This document shows positions 47,001 to 59,541 of a stretch of 64,000 bases of DNA, piece by piece; the stretch's first letter is position 1, and each line of letters starts with the position of its first letter. The position numbers were made by a program, and so were the translations under genes. Source of the DNA: Alligator mississippiensis (lineage: Eukaryota; Chordata; Crocodylia; Alligatoridae); contig NC_081830.1 in assembly GCF_030867095.1 (NCBI RefSeq), positions 35,137,832 through 35,201,831 of the forward strand, in the 5' to 3' direction. The notes beneath the pieces were generated by a model that did not search any database, was not told the DNA's origin, and worked only from the letters and a program-made list of their open reading frames with translations.

Positions 47001-49639
47001 AGCCACCTAAAGCCACCTAAACAAACAGTCTGTATAGGGAAATGGTAACAATGTTAATTTGAAGTCAGGCAGATGGTATAGAAGGGTAGCCCTTTAAAAA
47101 CAAATGAATTAAGAAAGGAATGAGATTTTGTAGGCCACAGCTAGCTTTGTCAAATGTTAGGAATCGAGTTGTACATAGAAAGGCTTTTAGATAGAGACAA
47201 ATTTAAGTCAAAAGGAAATGGACAGAAGAGGGAACAGTGCTGTGACAGGCAAAAGGTGGGTTGAGAACGTCAAAAGCAAATAAACACCTTGAGGGAGACA
47301 AAAGTAAAAGTCTACTCCAAGTAACTGGATAAGATCCATAGTCTCTGCTCAGACCACATTTAACACAATCCAGTCTGTGTATGATTTCTTGTTTTGCAAT
47401 GTTGTAGCAACATACTATTTAAATCTAATTCACATCAAGTCAAAGTCATCAGGGCTTTATATAGACCAAGATCTCAGCTGTGCCCTCTCATGAATATAGA
47501 CCACATCTTCAGTTGACCAAGCCACATAGAATATAACACCTGGGATTCATTCACCTACCCCTATACCAGCATCACATACACCAGCACCTGCTTAAAGTGA
47601 CCCTCTGCTCTCTACATGCACCAGATGGGACAATTCCTGTGTAAAGAAATGAATGGACACTGATTTGACCTCAGTTCCAGAACTGCAAAAAAGCTTGTGG
47701 CAGAACCTGTTCACCTCTCTGGACTCTCAATGACTTTAAAGTAGCTGCCTTCAAAAGCTAACCTGAACATAACATTGCAAAACAAGAAATCAAGGACTAG
47801 ATTTAGTCTAACATGGTCTCATTGGAGACTATGGATTTTTATCTTATTACCCATACTATCTTTTAACTCCAACTATATTTTACTATCCCCTACTGACTTT
47901 TACAACCCACCTTTGCCTCTTCAGCAGTGCCCCCTCTGCCTTTTCCTTTCTTTTGTATTTAAATTCAGATCTATGTTAAATCCATTCTTTCTGCAAAATC
48001 TGTTCCTGGCATCAGACAAAATAGGCTGCTGTGAACAAAAACTCAGCCTTTCTGAGCCAGTTAGCTTCTAAGGTATTAACCTGACCTACACTCTTTCACT
48101 CTCTCTAGAGAAATATCCAAAGCTGGAAGTCTGCAAGAGTATCCATTCCATGCTCTGTAAAGCAGCTTAGAGGTGAAATAAGAAAGAAGATTTGAGTCAG
48201 TATACCACAGGAAAAGAGCAGGGTGCCACCAATACCAAGAGTCTTTTCAATGTCAGAGGAAAATACAATATGTTGTGTAAAATATTCTGTAACTCTACTA
48301 AAAGGGGTTTTAAAGGGAGAATAGAATATCCTTGCCAACCTAACCTGGGGAAAAGTCCCTCCCTGACTGTTGGCATCCTGGGTTTTTTGTTTGCTTGTTT
48401 GTTTGTTTTTTGTCCAGGCATTTTCTTTTAATTTGATTTAAAATCATTTCTAGCAAAATGATGGGATCATTAGTGCTTTTCCAAAGGTTTAGTATAACTA
48501 GTTGATGCTTCTATCCATCACAAGTTGGTATGTTGGTATGTCCTTTTTTCAAAGACCACTTTACTGAAGTAGGTAGACACTATCCCCATTATATTATGTA
48601 TTATGAGATGGAATCACAAGTGATTGGCCTGAAATGTTTACGTTAGGGCCACATGAAAAGGGAGGAGTAGCATCAAGTTTGGACCACAGAAAGAGAAGAC
48701 AAAGAAGAGAACATAGAGGGAGAAAGGGCAAGCAGAGATACACTTTTAAATTTTTTTCCCGTTAAACTAATTACAATAAATTGCCTTTTTTAGAAAATGA
48801 TGATTTGCCAACATGCAAGCCATGTGCTGAAAAGTGTTATTTTTGAATAATGAAAATTTTTAAGATTTATTGAAAAGATAAAATATTAAAAGGTAAAAAG
48901 TGTAATGTTCTTATTCAATATGACTTTTTCCCAATTTTAGCACATCTAGTAGAACAAATTTTAAAATTGTCAAATTCTAAGTGGGTGGTTTGAAAAGACT
49001 GAAAAACACCATGTTGACTGATTCAATATTTTTTGGCTCATTTGTTCTAATAGTATACAGAAAGGTTCAGTGTGGTGAAAAACCCCACAAAATAAACAGA
49101 ACATTAATTCCTTCAAATTACTAGTGCCCAGTGCCTGTACCCAGGCTGTCCTTCATTAGCGTTGCTATTCCAGGTTAAACCACGAGTTCTGCTGCTTTTC
49201 TTTCTGCATTTCACAATGGAATTAGATGACCCAGAGTAGCTGACGTGCTCCTACCTATTCACTGTCTACTTTCTTCCTGTTCATAACATCCTAAACCACT
49301 AAAGCATCCACACATAAGACTTTACAAACCTCCCATATAAGGATTTTTTCCTTTTCCGTCTCTGAATGACAACATCATGAATTAGGCAAGAGTATTTAAC
49401 CAATTTTCCTTAGAGATTTCAGTTGCTGAGCGTTAGGATGCAGAACTGATAAAACACTAAATGCATTAGAAACTAGAACATAAACACCTTTTGTAACAAA
49501 GTTGAGAGGAAAAATACACTCTATATCCTTAAAGTAAATTTAGAAATGAAATAGCAAATGATCAGATCCACAAGTGATAAAAGCTAGGATCAGTATAGAT
49601 ATGTTAATGTACAATAACTGGATGATCTGGTACTCAATG
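47001..49639. other. Interval without recognised genes
   Basis: AT-rich; GTTT repeats at 48388-48410. No OR or conserved domain on either strand. Confidence 0.5.
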
Positions 49640-50102
49640 GGGGCATCTACACATGCACTTTACTGTGGTATTGACTAATTAGCTCTGCAGTAAAGCATCA
49701 CTATCTACACATGCACTAGTATTAGGTGCAGTAAATGAATTAACTCCGCTGTAAGATAGTCCTGTCATGGCGTAGTCATTTACTGTGCAGAAACACGTGT
49801 GTGGATGCAGCAGTATGAGTCCCAGCAGAGCAGCCTCTGGCATCAGGCTTGGGGGGGCAGTCCCATAGCTCCACACTTTTGGTCAGCCCCATTATTGCCA
49901 GATGCCACCACTCAGATCCCAGGTCTGACCCTCCTCCCCGGCCCCCTCTCTCTGAGCCTGCTGCCAGCCTGCGGTTGTTCAGCCCTGGCTCAAACTGCTG
50001 TGGTCCTGGATGTGCAGATGCTGTGCCCAGGAGCAGCTGACAATGGCACAAACTGTGCCGGAGCTCATTACATCACCTTAATGGCATGTATAGAAGCACA
50101 TA
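49640..50102. mobile_element. MITE, GGGCATCTACACATGC family, GC-rich core
   Basis: The left end is GGGGCATCTACACATGCACTT; the right end, inverted, is TGCTTCTATACATGCCATTAA. Within it CTATCTACACATGCACTAGT repeats the terminal motif near 49700. The core (49800-50040) is GC-rich. Confidence 0.6.
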
Positions 50103-50639
50103 TTATCAAAGAAAAATTATTTAAAACAATGGACTTCTGGAGGATTAAATAAAAATGTACATTGTTATAGTGTTTGTGACTCAGTTTCCATATTGCATAC
50201 ACTCTCCAAAATAGCAGATGTACATACTTTTATTTTTTACTAGCTAATCTTCTGGTTTCCTTGTTGGGCAAATTCCTCACCATACTGCCTTTCATCTGAT
50301 AGAGGTTAATAAAGAAAGTTTCAATTGTTTCTCCAAATGTTTTCAAGAAAAAGAAAGAAAAAGCAGGACTTTTTCTTATTTAGAAAGCCCCTTTTTGATT
50401 TCCATATTTAAAGTAAATTCCAGTATGATTTCCCACCCCCTCAAAATTAAATTAAAAACTTTATTTCATTTAAAAATAAAAACGTGGGGGTTCCTCTCAT
50501 TTTTTTCTTTTATTTCCACTTTTCCTTTCATCTCTTTTTTTTTTATTAGAAAAGTGGTGAGAAAATTTTAGAAAGTTTAAAAACAGAGAAAAGATAACAC
50601 TTCTTAAAACTTTTCAAACATGAAAATAGTTAAGTCAGC
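50103..50639. other. Interval without recognised genes
   Basis: AT-rich with long A/T runs; nothing recognised. Confidence 0.4.
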
Positions 50640-50929
50640 ATTTCATAGTGCAGCCTCCTGCTCATGATCAACCTTGTCTAAAATCTCCAGACCTATGACT
50701 ATTTAACTTTCTCTTAAAAACTTCCAAGGATGCAAATTCTACAACCTGTTAATGATACAGTGCTTAACCACCCTCATAGCTTGAATGATTTCCTCAAAAG
50801 CCAGTCTAAATTTCCTAGGTTGCAATTTAAGTCCTTGCCCTCTCCCCTGAAGCAATAGAGAAACATTTATCACCATCACTTCATAAATACCCTTCAGATA
50901 ACTGAAAACCATTACCAAATCCCTCTTTG

Positions 50930-52443
50930 CACGCATCCACATATGCAGGCGTGTGCTCTTTCAGCAGCTCAAATAGGAATGGCACAAATTTAAACTGGGG
51001 ATTTTTGCCTCAGTGCACATGCCCGGACATGCACTTTGGTGTGGGGCAAGTTGTACAACTTGGGGCGCAATAACCCTGCCCAGCTCCTCTCGTATCTGAA
51101 GCCAGGGGGAGCTAGAGCCTGGGGCCAGCACCTGTACTGGTTCCAGCAATATAAAAACCTGCCCTGGTGAGGGCTGCTTTGGGGAGTGGGTCCCCTGACC
51201 CCCCACAGGGTGCAGCCCCCCCACAGTACATGGACCGCCCTCCCATAGGGCCTACAGCTTCCCCCCACAGGGCCCACATGCCCCCCACAGGGCCCTCATT
51301 TACTTCCCAGAGGGCCACCTGTCCCCCAGCTGGGCCTTAATGCACCCCCATGGGGCCCATGTGCTCCCCCACAGGATCTTCCTATGTACCTTGCAGGGCC
51401 CTCATGCATTCCCCCCCCCCCCACCCAGGGCCCAGATGCCCCCATAAGGACCTCATGTGCCTCCTGCAGGGCCCTCATGCCCCCCCGTTCCGCAGGGCCC
51501 ATGGCTCAACCCTGCAGCAGCAGTGGCTGTGGGCTGCTCAGGGTCCACTGTGGCCAGAGCCTCCCCACAGTGCAGCATGGCCACGATTGCCTCAGACCTG
51601 GTGCCACTGGTGCTACCTGTTGCGGTAACGGCCCAGTTCAGCTGGGCATGACGCAGGGCCATGCATCTTCAGGCAACACTGAGGCTATTTGGACTGTCAC
51701 CCAGGACCTGGTCCCACTCTCAGGAACTGTGTGTCACACTGGGCCAGGTCTTGCCTCAATGGAACTGGCCCAGGCCAATGGCGCATGGGGCCCATGGAGA
51801 CAGGACCCAATCTGGCATGGCACATGGTCCCTGTGAGCAAGGCCAGACCCCAGGTGACAGCCTGAGCAGTCCTGCTGCTGCCTGAAGCCACATGGCTCCA
51901 TGCTGTCCCATGCCATGCTGAGCCAGCCTGGACCTGCAACAGGTGGCATAGGCGGTGACAGCTCTGAGGTGATCCGGACCATGCTGCACTGCAGTGGGAC
52001 TTTGGCTGCAGTGGGCCCTGAGCATCCCATGGCCACTGCTGTTGTGGGTGAGGGGGGCTGTGGGGCCATGCCCCCTGACCAGCCCTCCCACACCTACACA
52101 ATCCTACACATCTACAACCCCTCTGCCATCCCCCACATTTCCAGTCCCTACTTACTGGGAACAGTGCTCAGGTCACAGGCTTGTGCTGTTCCTGTTTGCC
52201 CCTCACAGAAACACAGCCAGATGCCAGAGCATCTCTGGAGGTTCCCCTGGCTTGCTTCAGGGCATGGCGGGGAACCGTACCCTGCTCCACTTTTTTCAGG
52301 GGGAAATCTAGGTATCAAATTTAGAGCCCTCACTGCAACTATGTAGTGTGGGGGAAAATGTTCTGTTTTCAGCAGACCTCTTGCAGCATCTCAAACTGGT
52401 TTGAGATATCACACGAGTCACGTGCGCCCTTGTCTGAACATGC
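50930..52443. mobile_element. GC-rich MITE-like insertion in CR1
   Basis: The left end (GCATCCACATATGCAGGCGTGTG) and inverted right end (GCATGTTCAGACAAGGGCGC) share the GCAT...CA.A...GGCG pattern of the GGGCATGTCTACACGAG MITE family. The CCTCTTTG/CCCTTTG sequence on each side may be an imperfect duplication. The core carries a C-rich repeat of about 30 bp (51195-51510) and GC-rich ORFs in both directions with no domains. Confidence 0.5.
51195..51510. repeat. C-rich minisatellite, about 30-bp motif
   Basis: The motif CCCCCACAGGGCCCTCATG and variants recurs about ten times with irregular spacing. It explains the overlapping ORFs rich in Pro and Gly here. Confidence 0.65.
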
Positions 52444-52620
52444 CCTTTGAGTCTTCTTTAAGCTAAATAGTCCCAATTCCCTCAACCTTTTCTTGTAAGT
52501 TATGTTTCCTAGACAGCCAATGATTTTTGTATCTTTCTCATTCTAATTTATCCACGCCTTTCCTGCAGGATCACCCACAAAACTGGAAATATTTCTTCAA
52601 GTGAGACCTCGTCAAATTTT

Positions 52621-53689
52621 ACATTCCTTCTTGGAGTCATTTAGTCATTTTATACAACAAAGAATAGAGTATGTGTTTATAGATTTTTGATCAGAAGTAA
52701 AAATTTCCACAAGACGTGTAGGAACATTAGCTCCTGTTCAGCTTCATTGACTTCTGGTATTAGGGTGTAAAAAAATAGCCAGTTTGGTGCACTGGAACCC
52801 TAATCTGAAACAAAAGAAGAACATTCATAAGGACTTTTTTTTTTTTTAAACATAACTCTGAAAATACATTTAAGAATACAGGAAATTACATGTTTTTATT
52901 ACAACATTTAAAAAATGCAAATCAAAATAGTTTGAACTTTCAAAGAACATTCCAGCAGGCCTCCTTGCTCTTGGAAAGCAGTGCAGTTGGGCAGCTCTCT
53001 CAGCCATTCACCAGCTGAGTATCTGGCCAGAGACATATATTGAGACAGAAAAAAACTGGCAAAATGGAGAACCTACTTGTCCTACAGGTGGCACCCTGGG
53101 CAGATAAGGAGTCAGTTAACTAGGGAATTTGCTTACTGGTGAGATGAACAGGGAGCTGGCTATGTGAGGAAAGAGACAGATCAAGCATCTGGCCTGTCAA
53201 ATGATTCAGAGTACCTGGAAACACACAGGAATAAGGGTGCCAAGCTTTAAGGGATAGAGCAGGTTTGCTTCAGAGTATAAAACCAGGGAAGCTAACTATG
53301 GATCTCCTAATTGGATAACTGTATAGTCCAATGAACTAGAGAACAGGCCAGTTGGGGAGCTGATCAGCCAAAGATTCCATGTCCAGGCCCTGGAAAATGG
53401 ACAGCCCATCTTCTTGCCAGGTAGTGTGCTTCATAACCAAGAAGAGACAGTTGTCTGCCAAGGACTATGGATGGCCACCAGGAACAGGCTCCTTCTACCA
53501 AGTGGTCTGAGTGTGAAGCCCTCTGTATGACTGGCTGACTCCCCCTTACATGCCAGAAAGAGAGTTCCCTCAGTTCCTACACTCATACCACAAACCTCTG
53601 TTTGGTTCTCTTTAGTCCCAGATCCCTGAGAGGGTATTAGTTCTTATACCTTCAAGGTACACAATCTTGTCCATGCCCAGGGTCTTCAC
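52621..53689. other. Interval without recognised genes
   Basis: No OR or repeat family identified in this stretch. Confidence 0.4.
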
Positions 53690-53750
53690 AGAAAACCTGT
53701 CCAAGTTCTAGACCCCACTCACCCAGAACTGGTTTGAATTGTTGTCCTGG

Positions 53751-54802
53751 TGTTGGCTACAAATGTCCAGCTCGGGATCCTTAAAATTCTAGTTTATTAG
53801 GTGAATTGAAACACTCTAATGAAGTCAAATCATAAACCTTGGGGCTGGTCCCCTCACACACACACACATGCACACACACAGTAGCATCGGGTATACCTAT
53901 CTCACAAGTGCTAGCGTCTGCCATTGATGGCCAGTTGAGACTTCTTCCATCATGGTGTTATCCTTCAGAAGGGGATCGCTGGCTGGTCCTTCTGGCTGGA
54001 CAGGTCGGGTACTGGTCGAGCTGGAGATCAAGAGGACTCTGCTGAGGGTCACTTTTCACTGCTTTTTATCTGTCCTTGGCAGACTTTGGTGACTCCCCAG
54101 TTTTCAGGTTTGCTCAATCCAGGGGTCGTTGACCCTCGTGGGACTTCCTCCTTGGTGGATGGCATCTGTCAGCCCCAGGGGTTGTCCGCATGTACGTGCA
54201 GGTTTGGGGGTCGGTTGATGAATTTTGAATAGGGCTCTGGGAGAGGTCGATCTGGAGATATTCAGCCCCAAAAGTTGGTCTCCGGTATTGATTAACTCAG
54301 ACCAGGGCTTCTAGCCCTTGAACAGTGAAGTTGAGAGAATTCCCAGTTGTTACATTGTCTCCTATTGATTTCTTCCATTGGTTGATCTGCAGTTTCCCTA
54401 CGTGTTAATTGCCGCTTGTTACTGAAGCCTGCTACTGTGTTATGCATTCAATCACTGATTCACTTGCTCTTTCAGGGGCCCGCCTGATACAGGGAAGTGG
54501 GGGGTTTGATTCCTGCCCTTGTTAACATTGTTACAGTGTATAACTTACTTCTAAAACTAAACACATTTAGTTGAAAGGTGAGGAGTATAAAATATAAGCT
54601 ACAAGAGTAATGCCATGTCACACAAATAGATAAAATATCAAAATACAAGGGGAGATACAAAATGCACACATACAAACTTTAAAACACAATTCCTTATCTT
54701 ATAGTGAAAGAAAGAGGAAGGAAGAAAATGTAGAAGAGGAGAAACATATCTAAAGAGGGTAAAGCAAATGCAGGCAAGAGGAAAAGGGGGCTTTCTGCTA
54801 CA
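53751..54802 (-). mobile_element. Solo LTR, gypsy/Gmr1-like, about 1.05 kb
   Basis: It starts TGTTGGCTAC and ends CTGCTACA, with 4-bp duplications CTGG on both sides (53747-53750, 54803-54806). It is highly similar to 4111-5150. On the minus strand there is a TATA-like motif at 54062-54070 and a polyadenylation signal AATAAA at 53793-53798. Unit 1 (near 43500-43540) approximates the empty site. Confidence 0.87.
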
Positions 54803-55180
54803 CTGGCTAGGCAGGCTTCTGCTGTAGCTGGACTCAGGGCAGATAATGGAGGGAAATATGTGGGAGCAGGAAATTGGTTACTGTCTTCAGTGCTACGCAG
54901 ACTTAATTATAAGGCCACCCAAATGTAGCACCCCAACACAGGCAAGGCACACCAGTTGCTGTAGCCAAAAGAGCAGGATAGGGTAATTTGGTACACATCA
55001 CATGTAACTGTCATTTGCCTCTCCATATTGAATGCCCAAGGGGCTCTGTTTGCAGCTAGAGTAACAGGGGCAAACTGCACCATAAATCCAAAAGAGGTCT
55101 TAAATTTAGAGCTATGTAACTATACCACATCACCTTATCCACTTCAGAAATGAACTATGCATGGATTTTATCCACTCCTA

Positions 55181-55850
55181 AGAACATAAAAAGGGTCCTA
55201 CTAGATTAGACCAATGGTCTTCCAAGCCTGGTATCCTGTCTCCAACACTGTCAGTTGTGGAGGCTTTAGAGGAACAGCACTGAACAGGGCACATCCAAAG
55301 TGCTTTCTTCAGGTACATACAGTCCAACCCTATTCATAGCCCACCCTTGCATCCACCACCATTAGTTTAGAGATGCCAGAGGATATATCCCTCACTGTTC
55401 TGTTCAAAAGTTATTAATAGATCTATCTTCCATAACTCTAGTCCCTTTTCAAACCTAGCTATACTATCAATCTCTACAGCATTCTGTGGTAATGAGTTTT
55501 ACCAGTTAACTATAAATTGTGCAAAATAAATAAATAAATAAATACATGTCTTTTGCTAGCTTTATACCTATCTCCTTCTATTTTCAGTAGGTGACCCCCT
55601 AGTTCTAGTATTATTGGACTTGGTGAGTTAAAGTTCCCTATTTACTTTGTTCACACTCTCCATGATAGAAGTCTATCACTTCTCTCACCAATCTTCATCC
55701 CTTCCAAACTGAAGAGTCCTAGCCTTTTCAGTTACTTTGGGTATGGTAGCTGCTCCATATCCCTGGTCATCTTGGTTGCCATTCTCTGTCCCTTTTCTAA
55801 TTCTACTACTTCCTTTTTTAAGTCATGAGGGAACTGAAATGTGAAAAACA
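55181..55850 (-). mobile_element. CR1 LINE 3' fragment
   Basis: The plus strand starts TAAGAACATAAAAAGGGTCC (inverse of a CR1 tail). It continues through the CR1 3' region with TAGGTGACCCCCTAGTTCTAG and GTAGCTGCTCCATATCCCTG. An (AAAT)n tract lies at 55527-55545. The part from 55590 recurs in unit 3 at 57829. Confidence 0.8.
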
Positions 55851-56169
55851 AGGTCTTCATCCATTATATCCAAACTGCCATCAAAGCCATGACTGAGTAA
55901 TACTTCACTCTCAGCTTTACCCTTATAATAATGCAGTGTTTTGATCTACTTTTGCATAAGAAGCAATTATATAAACAGTGAATAGGTAACATAAGACACA
56001 TGGATAATGTAAAGTGCAATGTAAATGCAAGGTAAGATATAAATCATAGTTGTTTTTTTTAAATGTTCTTTCCTTTTAACACGCCTGAGCCTATTGATGA
56101 TGACCTATTCTTTCATGCCTACCCAAAACCTGTTTCAATTTTTATGCATATTACTCTATGTAATGTCTC

Positions 56170-57142
56170 TTAGGTGCCTTTGAAAACCCCACACTCAGTT
56201 ACTTGGGGGAAACCTACATTTCTAAGCATTTTTAACAGGGCCATCTTGACATCTCTGTTTCTCAGGCTGTAGATGACAGGGTTGAACATGAGGGTGAGAA
56301 CAGTGTAGAAAAGGGACAGCACCTTGTTCAGCACAGGAGTGTGGAGGGAGCTGGGCTGCATGTACCTGAAGAAAGCGGTACCATAGAACAAAGCAACCAC
56401 GAGAAGTTGGGAGAAGCAGGTGGAGAAGGCTTTCTGCCTGCCCATGGAAGAGTTCATCTTCAAAATGACAGCCAGGATGTGCACATAGGATACAAAAATG
56501 AAGGTGATAGGGGCCAGTACTGTGAAGAAACACCCCACCTGAGTGACTAGTTCAATCAGTTGTGTATCAGAACAAGCCAGCTTGAACACAGCAGGCATCT
56601 CACAGAAGAAGTGGTTGATCACATTGGGGCCACAGAATGGCAGCCTCCATGTCAGGACAGTAAATGGTACGGGCACTACTAAGCCACTGCCCCATGAGAC
56701 CACTACTACTGTGACACGTGTCTTCTGGTTCATAACCACTCTATAATTTAGTGGGAGACATATAGCTACATATCGATCGTATGCCATGACTGCAAGGAGG
56801 ATGCACTCTGTGGTGTCTAGGGCCAGAAACAAGTACATTTGGGCTGCACAACCAACCAGTGATATAGTTCTTCTTTAAAATAGGAAGTTAGTCAGCAAGC
56901 GGAAGATAGTGTTGGAAGAATAACAGATGTCTAAGAGAGAGAGATTACTGAGGAAGAAGTACATGGGTGTATGGAGGTGAGGATCCAGGCAGATAAGGGA
57001 GAAAATGATCAGGTTTCTGCAGGGTTATGATGTAAATGATGGAGAAGAGACCAAGGAAGAAGGACTGCATCTTTGGGTTACTGGAGAGGCCTGCAAGGAT
57101 GAATTCTGTCATCAGAGTCTGATTTTTCATTTCTGTTCCCAT
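56170..57142 (-). pseudogene. Olfactory receptor pseudogene, OR2/13-like
   Basis: It is almost whole but carries two lesions. A 2-bp loss at about 57018-57022, in TM1 after IIYIITL, shifts the frame. A TAA at about 56874-56876 replaces the Gln of NFLFQRRTIS. Everything from TM3 onward is in frame (56170-56838): MAYDRYVAIC, LPFCGPNVINHFFCEMPA, SY, KAFSTCFSQL and NPVIYSLRN. The end is KMLRNVGFPQVTECGVFKGT, about 11 residues longer than in the intact relative at 61057, owing to a one-base difference near the stop. It is the closest paralog of that gene. Confidence 0.92.
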
Positions 57143-57540
57143 CCATATTTCTTGCTCTAAGAATAAATAGATAAATAGTAAAATATATCAGTAAGCAGCA
57201 TGGAAGGGAGTTAAAGGCATGGTTTCAGAGAAACAATATGTTAATCTGCAAAACCAGCAATGGAGCCAGGACACTCCATTTTTATATTTATTTTTTTTCC
57301 TGAATAGATTGCCATATCTGCATTTTTGGATGCTAATTCAAAATACTTGGCCTGAAAGGTTTAAAGGGCCCTGTTAACTTATTTGTTTAAACTGAATGGA
57401 AATGATGCATGAGACACATTATTAGTACATTACATAAATGTCTGAATCTTTGTTTTCCTGTACCTGTAAACTCCAGAGAAGGTACTGCCAAAAGGACTGT
57501 GGGTTTTTTTTTACAGAAAGTAGTAAACTTATATTTAAAA

Positions 57541-57828
57541 TATGACTGTTTAACTTTCTCTTAAAAACTTCCAAGGATGCAAATTCTACAACCTGTTAAT
57601 GGTACAGTGCTTAACCACCCTCATAGCTAGAATGGTTTCCCCAAAAGCCAACCTAAATTTCCTGTGTTGCAATTTTAGTCTTTGCCCTCTCCCCTGAAGC
57701 CATAGAGAAATGTTTATCACCATCATTTCATAACTACCCTTCAAATAACTGAAAATCATTACCAAATCCCTCTTTGTGTGCATCCACACATGCAGGCATG
57801 TGCTCTTTCAGCAGCTGAAATAGGAATG
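57541..57828 (-). repeat. Tandem-duplication joint: CR1 piece copied from 50694
   Basis: 57545-57776 matches 50694-50929 (TTTAACTTTCTCTTAAAAAC, then TTCCAAGGATGCAAATTCTA). 57777-57828 matches the first 50 bp of the GC-rich insertion (TGTGCTCTTTCAGCAGCT). Then sequence jumps to that of 55590. The bases TATGACT are shared at the joint. Confidence 0.75.
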
Positions 57829-57994
57829 TAGGTGACCCCTTAGTTCTAGTATTATTGTACTTGGTGAATTAAAGTCCCCTATTCACCTTGTTCACACTCT
57901 CCATGATAGAACTCTATCATATCTCTCACCAACCTTCATCCCTTCCAGTCTTAAGAATCCTAGCCTTCTCAGTTTCTTTGGGTATAGTAGCTGC

Positions 57995-58844
57995 TAGGGC
58001 TGTGTGAAGCTTTGGTTCCTGATTAGATTTACAGATTTTCAGCCTTATTCAGTGGTCGAATCTCCAAATCTGAATCAATTCAGAGGAGCCTTTCATTTCT
58101 CTGAATTGAATCAGATTACAAATCAATTCGGAGAGATTTGTAAAGATTCAGTGATTCAGACATAGAGACAGTTTTAAATGTTTTTTCTACGTATCTCTAG
58201 GTAGCAAGGGCTCATGTGTGCTGCGATGCTGGAGTGGATAGAGTGTCCCACAGAAGCACAGGGAGCTCCACAGCATGTTGAGCAGCAGACCCGTAAGTGA
58301 ACCAAAAGTTCTTCTGGTTCACTTCTGGGTCCACTGGAGAGCACATTGTCCCTGCCCCCCCCCATACTCCCTTGGCTCTGTGATTGGTCTCAGGGGGGCA
58401 GTCAGGGTCTAGGGCCTTCTGGGTCTGGTGGGGGGCCATCCAGGGTCCCCCTGTGGCTGATCACCAAGTGAGGGAGGTGTGGGGTGGGGCAGGGCAGCAT
58501 GCACCCCAGCAGACCCAGAAGTGGACCAGAACTAATTCCAGTCCATTTCTGGGTTTGCTGCTGAGTACATGGAACCCCTCCCGCCCCCCCACCCCAGTGC
58601 TCCTGTGGGATGCTCCATGCACCCCAGAATTGCAGTGATCACATGCTGGTACATCAAGGTATGTAGAAAAACTTTTAAAACTGTGTCTATGTCCGAAAAG
58701 CTGATTCTCTGAACCAGCATTGAATCTCCAGTTTTGGATTCGACTGAATTCAATCAGGGACAGTGATCCAAATCAACAAATCAAATCACTGTCCCTGATT
58801 CAGGCCAAATCCAAACTGAATAGGGCCCACTTCACACATCCCTA
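57995..58844. mobile_element. hAT MITE, 850 bp
   Basis: Its ends are TAGGGCTGTGTGAAGC and, inverted, TAGGGATGTGTGAAGT. A perfect 8-bp duplication GTAGCTGC flanks it (57987-57994, 58845-58852). Unit 2 at 55750 has the empty site GTAGCTGCTCCATATCC. Internal arms TCTCCAAATCTGAATCAATTC and their inverse form further palindromes. No transposase. Confidence 0.9.
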
Positions 58845-59204
58845 GTAGCTGCTCCATATCCTTGATCATCTTGATTGCCATTCCCTGTCCCTTTTCTAAT
58901 TTTACTACTTCCTTTTTTAGATGCGAAGGAATAGAACTTTGAAAATCAAGGCATGTAACCATTATCTCCGATCTGCTATCACAGGCATGACTGAGTAGTG
59001 CTCCATTCTCATCTTTATCATTTTAATAATTCAGAGTTTTGACCTATTTTTGATCATGAAACAATTCTATAAACAGTGAATAGGTCACAGAAGCCATGTA
59101 AATAAAATGTATGATGCTAGTCATAGTTATTTTTCAAAATCCTATCCTTTTAATCCATCTAAAACTATGGATTACCACCCATTCTTTCATGTCTACTTGA
59201 CAAA

Positions 59205-59499
59205 TTGTTACCCTGTGGGGTCAGGCCAACTCTCAGGATCTCAATATTGTGCTGTTAGACAGGGGTGTGTGACACAATTGCACATATACAAACACACAAA
59301 TCCATTAGGTGCATACACACACACACACACTACCAACTCAGGCACATACACATCCAAACCAGTCTAGGCACATGCATACCTATCACCAATTCAAGCACAT
59401 ACACACCACACACCAAAAATTAGACAACAATCAGTTGTCAATACCCACACACTCCATACACATACATGGATCCATAATCCATATATCACGCACACGATG

Positions 59500-59541
<42 letters not shown>

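Larger units (their letters stand above)
50640..52620 (-). mobile_element. CR1 LINE 3' fragment, split by an insertion
   Basis: The CR1 3' part runs on the minus strand in two pieces, 50640-50929 and about 52444-52620. In the reference orientation CCAAATCCCTCTTT should be followed directly by GAGTCTTCTTTAAGCTAAATAG, and these lie on either side of the insertion. The first piece (from 50694) recurs at 57545-57776. Confidence 0.8.
53690..57540 (-). repeat. OR duplication unit 2
   Basis: It holds a solo LTR (53751-54802), a CR1 fragment (55181-55850), the OR pseudogene (56170-57142) and its 5' flank. It ends abruptly at about 57540, where sequence matching 50694 onward begins, the signature of a tandem-duplication joint. 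Confidence 0.75.

Noticed and set aside
51350-52346. Overlapping long ORFs on both strands (up to 150 residues)
   Set aside because: They lie in GC-rich minisatellite sequence where stops are rare, overlap each other in many frames, and show no domain.
56222-56746. ORFs antisense or out of frame to the OR pseudogene
   Set aside because: Shadows of the OR coding sequence.
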